The position numbers and the translations under genes are program-made. A DNA stretch of 51,122 bases, taken from contig KN880604.1 in assembly GCA_000934385.1 (NCBI GenBank), forward strand, positions 1-51,122. Reading direction: 5' to 3'. Positions within the stretch are counted from its first letter, which is position 1. Each line of letters starts with the position of its first letter. Origin of the DNA: Cylindrobasidium torrendii FP15055 ss-10 (Eukaryota > Basidiomycota > Agaricomycetes > Agaricales > Physalacriaceae). Under the pieces are notes generated by a model, which was given only the letters and a program-made list of their open reading frames with translations, made no database searches and was not told where the DNA came from. This document shows, piece by piece, positions 12,801 through 20,938 of this stretch.

Positions 12801-13616
12801 CGGCCGCATTCGTCTTTGCGTGATATTCATGAAGCAACTGCACGAGTGAGTTTATTGACTCGCCACTTTATTGATGCTCACCTGCTCTCGAAGTGATTTA
12901 TCCTCCAACTGAGGCCAGTTGGATTTCCAATAGTCGATGTCTTCATTGTTCCATGCATTCCACCGCAGCTTCTTTTTACTTGGCCGTTTGACTTGAAAGA
13001 GATCTGGTTGGACGCCATCATCCTCTATCGACCGTGTACTTTCGTGACCGGTAGATTCTGCATCGTCATCTTCGTCATCATCAACAACGTCCAACTCGCA
13101 ACTCTTGTCTCTTCTTTGATAGTTGGCTAAATCCGAGGAGCGCACCCGACAGCGAGGAGAACAACCGAGTTCTATGTGGTGGATGCATAGTAGGGCAACT
13201 TGGTCGCAAATGGGTACCGCACTTTGCACATCGATTTTCAAGGTGTGTTCGTTCGCCAACCGTCTTGCATACTCGTCTTCTAGTGCAAACGTGTTGCCCA
13301 TACACATGTATTTGAATATGTTGGACTTCAGCCCGGTATCGATGGTCGCTGACCACAGTCAGTCTTTTTACATGTTGCGCGTCGACGACTCACCGTATAC
13401 AGTTTGCCAGTCCATGTCGACCGTATTGGAACCTTCGGACTCCGTGAGAGTTTCGTCTTCTCTGCAACGACTGTTGCAGCAGTGTACGCAGAGGTCCGTG
13501 TACATTTGTTCGCTCGATATTGTTTGTATTCGATGCTGATCCGCCAATTTAATAAGGGCTCTGCGCGGGGAGGATGCGCTCATGGAAGAGAGCAGGCTTT
13601 TCAACCGGGCGGTCAT
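6819..13616. mobile_element. Helitron-like element core (termini not located)
   Basis: The span covers the single large Rep/helicase gene that defines Helitrons: an HUH/Y2 rolling-circle replication initiator joined to a PIF1-type helicase. All 13 inferred exons keep one frame, so the copy looks recent or under selection. Helitrons normally begin with TC and end with a short hairpin plus CTRR, inserted at AT. No convincing ends were identified on either side, so the true borders could be wider and may include the POLD4-like gene and the genes at 13927-17176. Confidence 0.7.
6819..13616 (-). CDS. Helitron Rep/PIF1-like helicase, 13 exons, 2080 aa
   Basis: Exons: 13394-13616, 12882-13348, 11937-12837, 10839-11888, 10084-10789, 9867-10037, 9571-9821, 8840-9523, 8578-8791, 8171-8531, 7336-8125, 7145-7288, 6819-7099. 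All twelve introns are 44-49 nt GT-AG and the sum is exactly 2081 codons. Residues about 230-400 hold a Cys-rich module (CSFC, CPRCWRC) and a WVGEQPDELKDLTYAEE-type segment like DUF6570. The HUH motif GSLHIHILLW lies near 836-838. The Y2 motif VYMSSYTAK is near 1011-1018, after CNTDVKFVGSG. Walker A GGPGGTGKS is near 1583-1591, Walker B LIIDE near 1660-1665, then GDEFQLAGP and a final VHNSQSLSLEN with YVLVSR. The protein should nick and unwind DNA for rolling-circle transposition. The intron at 8792-8839 has an unusual GTTCGT donor, and the one at 7100-7144 is a multiple of three without a stop. Confidence 0.88.
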
Positions 13617-13926
13617 CGTTGAATATGATACGGTTCCCCACGCATTTAAATTGTTAACTGCAAACGGTCAGTCCGGATTAGCGTATTCACGCTACCCTTA
13701 CCTATCCCGTTGTTTGTAGGTGTACGAATGTCTACGCGTTGTCAGCAAATTTTCTCATCGTGAGTGTATCCTTACTGGATGGCCTTTCAACGCTGACGAA
13801 TTGACGGTATCCTGTTGGATTGGTACGGTCTGGAATGTTGCCTGATGTAGACTGGTTGAGTGTGCGTTTACATACGTCGGAATTACACACTTGGTCTGGT
13901 GGTGCTAATTTGTTGTGTAGGCGGTC
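13617..13926. other. upstream region of the Rep/helicase gene
   Basis: These 310 nt lie between the Rep/helicase start and the stop of the 130-aa gene, both on the minus strand. No coding frame was accepted. It probably holds the Rep/helicase promoter; no clear TATA box was found. Confidence 0.4.
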
Positions 13927-14421
13927 CTACTCGATGTCAGATGCCGTTTTACATTGTGGTGCAGTCATACCCTTCACGGTATATATATATGGATTATCGT
14001 CTACAAATTGGCGTTTGCGCTTTCTGCTGTTACTGACGTTGTCAACACCGTGCCCAGGTCCTTCGAATATCACAACACTGGAGGACGAGGGGCCACCAGG
14101 GTCAATACGTCGTGGTCGACCTGATTATCAATGTCATGGACCGGTTCGTGTTTGCATGGTACGCATACCTATTGGTACATGCCGATAGAAAGGCTCTTCT
14201 GGTTCGATAGGCGGATGGTAAACGGTCAATCTTGAAGCGAACGGTTGAGAAGGTGTCGCTTGCTTGTCTGATGGCGGTTGTCCGCAGGGTCGTTTAACTG
14301 TGACCAAGGTCAGTTTTTTCCAAGCGAGGAATGAACGATGCATGTCTATACCTGATGTTTTTGACAAAGCCTCTTGCCCGGTCTCTTCGTCGAGAGGCCT
14401 TTTGCCTGACCCACTAGCCAT
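13927..14421 (-). CDS. unknown 130-aa basic-motif protein
   Basis: Three exons (14352-14421, 14169-14297, 13927-14120) join across introns of 54 and 48 nt to give 131 codons with the stop. The protein begins MASGSGKRPLDEETGQEAL and is rich in Pro, Ser and charged residues. It contains RPRRIDPGGPSSSSVVIFEG and a basic cluster SRKRKRQ that looks like a nuclear localisation signal. No family was recognised. It lies upstream of the Rep/helicase gene in the same orientation and could be an accessory protein of the element. The clean frame across two introns is the main support. A further 3' exon cannot be excluded. Confidence 0.5.
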
Positions 14422-14637
14422 GAAAGCATATACTGAAGGGGGGATTGTTTAGAAAGATTGTGCACTCGATGCCATTCTGCAGGTCGACCACTTCTTGATA
14501 GGAGCGTTTGAGACTCAATACGATCACTTCGAGACAACACAAGGGTTCCATTCCAGTACCCCTTCTGACAATAATACCTGATTTGGCGCAAGTGGTTGGT
14601 ACGGCCTCATCCACGGTGGTCTGTAACACCGCCATGG
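14414..14637 (-). CDS. possible small ORF, 74 aa
   Basis: An ATG at 14637 opens a 74-codon frame containing VRRGTGMEPLCCLEVIVLSL and a Gln/Asn/Cys-rich end. Its stop overlaps the start of the next minus-strand gene by 8 nt, which is unusual for a eukaryotic gene. It may be an exon of a larger transcript whose other exons were not resolved. No family was recognised and the call is weak. Confidence 0.25.
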
Positions 14638-14760
14638 CGCAGCAGCATACGGGTATGGTCCGGTGCACATGTCTTACTCATTGTTGTTTGTTCACCATGA
14701 TGCGCTTACTTTTGTCATTGTGATGAACTGACTGTCTTGCGTATTCGCGACCGCTTGCCC

Positions 14761-14767
14761 TATAAAA
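14761..14767 (+). promoter_or_regulatory. TATA box of the 390-aa gene
   Basis: TATAAAA lies 54 nt upstream of the ATG at 14815, with a pyrimidine-rich leader between them. This is one of the clearest core promoters in the window. Confidence 0.65.
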
Positions 14768-14814
14768 TGCCCTCACACTTTTGCAGTTACTAACCCACTC
14801 CTGCTTCGTGAAAG

Positions 14815-16122
14815 ATGTCCCCCGCTAAACGCACTCTCACCCCCTCTAAGGACGACAGGGATTCCAAGAAGTCGAAGGTGGCTTCCACGGCTCCCGCGTC
14901 TCCAAGCCCAGCCTCTTCGTCTGCTACGTACGTGCGACCTTTGCCTTCTCCTTCTCAGTTGACATATTCAACATGCAGCACAATCTCGTCGTCCCCCGAT
15001 GTCATTTCTCCCGCTGTGACAACTGCGGGTGCTTTTGTGGTCAATGGTCTCAACGCTGTTGCTCGTGCCCCCGAGCACGGTGTCCGATTCGGCGGTGTTC
15101 GTTCCATCGATGGATTGCCTTCTACCCGAATTGTCGACGACTTCAAGTATAACGCTTCTGTCATCATGTAAGTCGCTTAATTATTATGTTTCTGAACTTA
15201 CCATATCCCAGACGCCTTCTACGTATTGCTACTACCGCCCGCGGTGTCAACTTGGAGCCAATGTTTAATCCAGACCAGACAAATCGTGTCACTCGGGTGT
15301 CTGCATACGGTAGCTTGTCTCGTCGCGTCATTCTCGACGACCCCACCCAGCCGGATGTCCGCGACAAACACAAGCCGGACGCTTCGTACTCGTCCGTTTT
15401 CCGCGTATCAAGTGTCCGCAACTCTCCCAGCGATGCCGAGAAGGCACTCGAAATATCAGTATCCCTGATCCATCGTTTGGGTCCTCGTTTCGTGGCTATG
15501 GTGGCCGACATCCTATCCTTCGATAATCCGGTGTTTGTCCTGTCGAACGATGGTATATCGTTTGTTACCTCGGTGAAAGGCACCGGGGAAGACAAGTACA
15601 TGAAGCATGCGCCAATGAATTCTGCCAGTCATGGTCCTTGTGAGTGGCTTCGCCAGGAGCTATCTCTGTTATTGACTCTTCAATAGCTCCTCGTCCCTTT
15701 GACGAAAAGAGTGAGTTCTACCATACGCAGACGATTCACATTAACCTTTTACAGTTCCTGTCTTCGATGGCAGAGACACTTTCCAGCCCACGCGTTATTC
15801 CACTCTTCCTCAGCTGGATGATGACCTTGTTGCCGGCGACTATGTCTTTCTCGGATTCACACCCCAAGGATACATGGACACTGGCAAAGACAAGAAAGGC
15901 AGCCCCGTACAGAAGGTCAAGTTGCTGGTTCAGTTCGCGGTTCTACTTGCGCGTGCTGGCGGCACACAGGACAGTGACGGGAAAGGCAAGGTCTCGGCAG
16001 CGCTGGCTGATGAGACGCCGTTGGGTGTGACCGATACATCCCCTATGGCTCCTCTCCTTCCCGACGAATATGAGGTGGACAATAACGCTGTTGTGGACCT
16101 TCCAGATTCTGAGGTCTACTAG
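14815..16122 (+). CDS. unknown 390-aa protein of the accessory block
   Basis: Four exons (14815-15167, 15212-15639, 15687-15710, 15755-16122) are joined by 44-, 47- and 44-nt GT-AG introns, giving 391 codons. The third exon is only 24 nt. The N-terminus is Ser/Pro/Lys-rich and likely disordered (MSPAKRTLTPSKDD). From about residue 75 a folded-looking region follows: APEHGVRFGGVRSIDGLPS, then FDGRDTFQPTRYSTLPQLDD and GDYVFLGFTPQGYMDTGKDK. The C-terminus is acidic (DEYEVDNNAVVDLPDSEVY). No family was recognised. It is transcribed away from the Rep/helicase side, has its own TATA box, and could be carried by the same element. Confidence 0.75.
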
Positions 16123-16423
16123 TTTAAACATACTATTCCGTGGACGTTGTAAATTGTACATCTTTGAAGAAGGTTTCGTATTATATGTATGTATTTGTAG
16201 TCGCTGGTAGTGGTCGATATCTTGGAATTTGATGTGTTCGCGTGCCATGTAGCCTGCTGTATGAGGAGTGAGCGCTTGAGCGTCTAAGCAAACCGCGAAA
16301 GCCTTTTGCTTACTGGGTATATTGGTGTCGCATGGGGAATATACTTAGAGAGTGTTTGATAGTCGCGGAGGGTGGTGATTGTGTTCGTGTATAAGGTTTT
16401 CGTTTATTAAGGCGCGTGTATGT
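16123..16423. other. convergent 3' region
   Basis: About 300 nt separate the stop of the 390-aa gene from the stop of the RING gene on the opposite strand. It probably holds both 3' untranslated regions. No gene or repeat was seen. Confidence 0.45.
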
Positions 16424-17176
16424 TTATTGTAGGCTAGAGTATCGTGCGAATGTCTGCGGGTCGCCTTGGGCGGAAAAATGTGCTTGTAGACGACGCGACA
16501 AGAAGATGCCGGCTAGAGTGTGTAGAACATCGACATGTGTAGGTTTGCGCGATAAATGAGTGTTGCATGCAGCGACTGGACATATCAATGTATCACGAGT
16601 GGTGTGCGCGGTGGTGAATGCGCTGGTCCTAGTTTGTTCGCGAAAGCAGTAGTCCAAGCATGGCAAGCAGATAACATGACCGCATTCGTGGAGTCTGTTA
16701 AGCGTTGAGCTGGGTCCTTGCTATGGGAGAACATACATGTAGGGTCGTTCTTGCGTCAGCGTGCACACCGGACAACGTAGCAAGGGCCTTGCTTGGCTGA
16801 TCTTGAGGTGGTTCAGCGCTTTGACGATGTTGGTACTATAGGGAGCGCACCTGGGCCATATGTGTAACCCGTTGAGGATCAGTGGTGCCAACGCGTGTGA
16901 GTTCCGCCTCTGTCTCCCGGTTTCGCCTCTCCAGCACGCGTACTTCAGCCTCAGCGTCTTTGGCTCTAGCCAGAGCATTCTTCGTTGCTTTCTTGAGGTG
17001 TTTGATTCGATTACGCAACTGGTTAATGGTCTGGCTGTCCTGCAAAATTTTTGAGTGGCCCACTCCGGCAAAGCATACACACTCACCCCTACGTTGAGCT
17101 CTATGTCGCCATTTGGTAGCTCACCGAAGTGTGTAACCTCGTCGTCTGAAATCGTTATCGGGTTGGACGAACTCAT
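16424..17176 (-). CDS. coiled-coil RING-finger protein, 204 aa
   Basis: Four exons (17087-17176, 16851-17039, 16737-16801, 16424-16694) are joined by introns of 47, 49 and 42 nt, giving 205 codons. The N-terminus begins MSSSNPITISDDEVTHFGEL. Residues about 31-85 form a coiled coil (NQLRNRIKHLKKATKNALAR, then heptads with Glu and Arg). A RING finger follows: C103-x2-C106, C119-x-H121, C124-x2-C127 and a late pair C153/C158, matching C3HC4 spacing. This predicts an E3 ubiquitin ligase, the coiled coil probably mediating self-association. A TATA-like TAAAAG stretch lies roughly 50 nt upstream. Its substrate is unknown. It may belong to the accessory block rather than to the host core. Confidence 0.78.
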
Positions 17177-17514
17177 GCCGTAGTGATTGCAAGCACGCCT
17201 GGATACCGTGGTCCATGATGGCGGTTCTTTTATGTAGTTGAGTGTTCGTCTACGCCATTCAGCATGCTCGGTTGCTAAAACAAAATCCAGGTCCTACTAT
17301 TGTCGATATGTTGGCTACAACTATCGAATGTCTACGGAATGCTACAGTCGATATTGAGACTGCCTAATTATACTGTGCGTTGACGTCTCAACAACCGCGA
17401 CTACATTATAACGCCCGCTTGTATAGTTGACCGCCTGTGAGCATACGCGCGCAGCTGTACTCATTGTTCTGTGTGACTGTCAGTACATGTCGCTATTGCG
17501 TTTGTGGTACGTTC
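17177..17514. other. upstream region of the RING gene
   Basis: This stretch has no accepted coding frame. Read on the minus strand it contains a CATAAAAG element near 17227-17234, a likely TATA box for the RING gene. Confidence 0.4.
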
Positions 17515-18591
17515 TTACATTTGCTGCGCGGTAGAAACGAAAAATCGGTAAACGACCCGCTCTATAAGAGGACTTCGCTGTAGCAATCCATCTAGGTGCT
17601 GCCAATCGGTGGGGGTCGGTACGTTCCCATTGATGGTGAACTCTACTCGTGAAACGACCGGGATACCAGCTATGAAATCGGCTTGCATACTGCGTATGTG
17701 TCTCTGCTGGATGGAGACATGGACGGCACTCAACGCGTCGAAAGAATTGAAGAAGTTGTATTGTGTCGACGATGGATCTACTTGCGTGTAAGCCAACTTT
17801 CGCAAGCGGTGCTGGCACTCACCACGGAATATGATGTAGATTTTCTTGAGCGTATGTCTTGATATCTTGAGCCAGTTTGGATATCCAAGGTGGTTGACCG
17901 TTATAAACGCCTTGCGAATACGAGTTGGGTACCCATTGCCGTCGGTCGGGAAAACGATCAGAGGATGAATGCCTTGCTCGCCTGACATGCCTGGCCAGAT
18001 ACTGACTGTGTAGGCCAGTGGGGGACAGACCGTTGTATGGTTGGGATGCGCGAGTATTTCAGTACGCGTTAGACCAACTCGGTCAAGATGTGCCCGAAAA
18101 ACCATGTCGAGTATCTTCGTGTCAATGGTGCTGTCTTCGAATAACATATCCTTGCAGTTGTCGCATATTTTCTGGAAACCGGGTGGAGTACTTCCGACGT
18201 GGTGGACGCCTGCGAGTGTAACGCTCACAGTCGAGCGGAAGAACTGCGCCATGTACGCGAACAGAACCCACTCGTCGAAGCTCATCTGGTAATTGATGGT
18301 AATTGACTTGAGATGCGCGTATATGGCCGGATCTTTGACAGTCAACTCGTACAATTGGCGTATCTGTCTCATGAGTATGATCCGGTATATGTTTTGTCTA
18401 AAACATACAAGGTGCTTGTTGCCTTCGTCGAAGGTCATTCGCGCGAGATAGAGGGTGCGTGTTGCATCGCGAGTCTGTGAACAACAGAGGGAGTAGTGGA
18501 GCGAGGCCGCGATATCGGATCCTCCTGTGTGGTCGGTGGCCACCCAATACGCGATACGTGCAAGCACCTTCGAGGGATAGAGTTGGAACAT
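17515..18591 (-). CDS. unknown 344-aa protein, possibly F-box-like
   Basis: The frame stays open from 18714 but the first plausible start in context is the ATG at 18591 (MFQLYPSKVLARIAYWV); an ATG at 18672 is an alternative. A 42-nt intron (17781-17822, GTGAGT to GCAAG, phase 1) is inferred from good splice signals. It is a multiple of three without a stop, so a 358-aa reading is also possible. The short helical start resembles an F-box, followed by repeated hydrophobic strands as in degenerate leucine-rich proteins. A CDNCKD motif lies near the middle. No family was recognised, and it does not align with paralogs A-E by eye. Confidence 0.6.
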   Translation of the reverse strand: MFQLYPSKVLARIAYWVATDHTGGSDIAASLHYSLCCSQTRDATRTLYLARMTFDEGNKHLVCFRQNIYRIILMRQIRQLYELTVKDPAIYAHLKSITINYQMSFDEWVLFAYMAQFFRSTVSVTLAGVHHVGSTPPGFQKICDNCKDMLFEDSTIDTKILDMVFRAHLDRVGLTRTEILAHPNHTTVCPPLAYTVSIWPGMSGEQGIHPLIVFPTDGNGYPTRIRKAFITVNHLGYPNWLKISRHTLKKIYIIFRGECQHRLRKLAYTQVDPSSTQYNFFNSFDALSAVHVSIQQRHIRSMQADFIAGIPVVSRVEFTINGNVPTPTDWQHLDGLLQRSPLIERVVYRFFVSTAQQM

Positions 18592-19125
18592 GTGAGTGTG
18601 TTCGATGGTTGGTTTTTGGTTATTTGATCGTGTATTTAAGCTGTTTGTCCACTCTTGGACATGGCCTGTCATATAACGCCTCCATCTGTCACCTAAAGAT
18701 CTCTGTCCTTTCAACGACTATCTTTCGCCCATGACTGCGTCCAAACGGGTGGTTTCTGTTTGGCTGTATCCTGTTTGTACATCCACTCGTTCATGTCTAG
18801 GAATACACTGCGGGAGGGGCTATGTCTTTCTCATCTTCATGAAATGCTTTGTTGCGGTCTCATAATGCGAGACTATTCTTCATTCTTCGTGCTTCTCTGG
18901 TGCAGTTCACTCTGTCAGGTGTGTGTTGTGGCCCTCGTCTTTGTCCATCTGTGTTTATGTTATGGTCGCGTCGGTATAGTTTTCCCTTCGTCTGTTTGCA
19001 CAATATTCTCGTATAAAAGCGACACCAACATTCCTTGATCAACGTGCCTCTACGCATCTTGTCTATTTCTCCTTCTCGTCCGCTTATACATCCTATCCAC
19101 ATCTCTATCTTTCACGACTACAGTC
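18592..19125. other. divergent intergenic region
   Basis: These 534 nt separate two divergently transcribed genes. Apart from the TATA box at 19012-19019 nothing was recognised, and no frame was accepted as coding. Confidence 0.45.
19012..19019 (+). promoter_or_regulatory. TATA box of the six-exon gene
   Basis: TATAAAAG lies 107 nt upstream of the ATG at 19126, followed by a C/T-rich leader. Position and sequence fit a core promoter. Confidence 0.6.
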
Positions 19126-20444
19126 ATGTCAAAGTGCGTCTCTATAACTTGTGACTTGACTTCGCTAATCTTTTCATGCAGTATGCCTGATGTTGTCCCC
19201 ATGTAAGTCTTTCATTTATACTGACGTTTCATTGGGCTGACTATATCTTAGTTCCGCCGTTGTTGAAGGCGTCACCCCTACCCCTCCTATAGCATACAAT
19301 GGGTGTGTTCGTTTATGAACGTTTGGACTTTCTAATGCAATAATCATTATCAGTTCGCCCGCCGCGGTCGCGTCTGTTACGATATCTGGCGCTATTAAAT
19401 CCGAGTCTGAATCATTGTCCTTATGGTGTGTACTCCCCTCGGTCTGCCTATGCGGTCCTGACGTTGTGTAGGAGGGAGTGTCTCCTCGGTGGTATGATGC
19501 GATACCTATCCTTGCCGGAGCTATTCGCACTGGCCAAGGTGGACTATTTCAGGCGCGACTGTGTCAAAACATATCTGCGCTTTGATGGACCGGTTTGGGC
19601 TGTCTTGCGTCATTTCTTCCTGGCCCACACAGACGACAATGCCGACGACGTGCTCACTCGCGTGCGTCGAGTCTTGATGCACACCGACAGTGTCTTATCG
19701 GGTTCCGCGGTGCTTTCGATGATCACTGGCGTCTTGTTCGACGGTGCCGACATGGATTGGTTCGTCACGCTCTCCTCAAGGGACTTCGTGATTGCGTTCT
19801 TGGAGCGCGAAGGCTACACGTTTCAAGAAGAGCTCTGGAAGAATGGTGACTACACCGGAATTCAAGGTGTTGTGTCGGTCAAAGAGTTCGTTCGTGGGTA
19901 TCGCCGTGTACAGGTTGTTTCTGTCACTGGCTCTGCGATTGAAGCCATTGTTGGGTTTCATTCTAGTGAGTAACGTATTGTCAGCAATTGTATGAGCACT
20001 GACTATCATCCAGCTGTCGTTTGTAACGTCTTTACATCGACGCATCTGATTTGCTTGTACGCGAAGGAAACAATTGAATCCAAGATCAACATCGCCATGA
20101 CTGCTACCGCCTCGAAATCGACCACCTGCCGTGCCTTACTTAAATACGACGCCCGCGGTTGGCCTGTTCGTTATGCGATGACGGATATGTCGGGCGCCGA
20201 TGAACGGACTCGTCGAATCGGTGACCAGCACTGTTTGGTGTATAGACATTCGGAGGGGTGGGACGGCATTATCGGCATGCACTCTTGGATCGAACGTGTG
20301 CGCATGCATAAGTTGGTTATAGTCAAGAGAATCGTCTCTGTTTGCGACGTTCCCTACTTAGTGTCGCCAGACTTAGTGGCGGTCTATGGTACCTTGTTAC
20401 GCGGAGAACGGTGCGTCCATACTATTGTCCGCTCTATCTTCTGA
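19126..20444 (+). CDS. unknown six-exon protein, 358 aa
   Basis: Exons are 19126-19133 (8 nt), 19182-19202 (21 nt), 19252-19302, 19354-19425, 19472-19965 and 20014-20444. The introns are 46-51 nt GT-AG and the total is 359 codons. The N-terminal 50 residues are Ala/Ser/Pro-rich. The body contains SLPELFALAKVDYFRRDCVK, GADMDWFVTL, then VVSVTGSAIEAIVGFHSTVV leading into CNVFTSTHLICLYAKET. A segment of the form FHST-VVCN-TH recurs in a large basidiomycete family with weak nucleotidyltransferase/F-box character. That resemblance is from memory and tentative. Two micro-exons and consistent frames across five introns support the model. Function is unknown. Confidence 0.7.
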
Positions 20445-20938
20445 CGCTGTCCTAGGTTCCGCACTACCCCCGGTTCCCTGCATATGTTCATGCGCACTCT
20501 TTTTTTCGACAGCGTCGCGAGTGTGGTTTTGCGAGAACACCATCATGATTCCGACTGCGAGTACGCCTGCGAGCTTAGCCAGGTTCTGATGGACGTCAGG
20601 AGAGATGTGAAACGTATCGTCGGGAGATACATATCTGTAATGAGGGCTAAATAGTCTTGGGTACCATATTTGCGTGTGAAATGTAACCAAAGGTCGAATG
20701 TACTATTTCTTACCGCTTTGATGCCTGTCCATTGTTTATGTAACGATCGATCGATTGTTATACTGAGACTGTGTGCTACTGGTGTTCATTTGACATGATA
20801 GTGCAGAAGGCTGTGCTTCAATGAATATACAGTGAGGGTGTGTCTTTGTCTTGTTTTCATCCATCAAGGGGCTGCCAATGTGCTTTATATCTTCGTAAGA
20901 TTTGTAATTTTCTAACAAATCCCCTTCACTTCTTTATC
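20445..20938. other. intergenic, upstream of paralog E
   Basis: No gene was accepted in these 494 nt. A minus-strand frame at 20397-20690 contains one hydrophobic stretch but has no usable ATG. The 3' end should hold the promoter of paralog E. Confidence 0.4.

Noticed and set aside
20397..20690. Minus-strand frame with one hydrophobic stretch
   Set aside because: It has no ATG before the hydrophobic part, no splice partners, and no recognised family.
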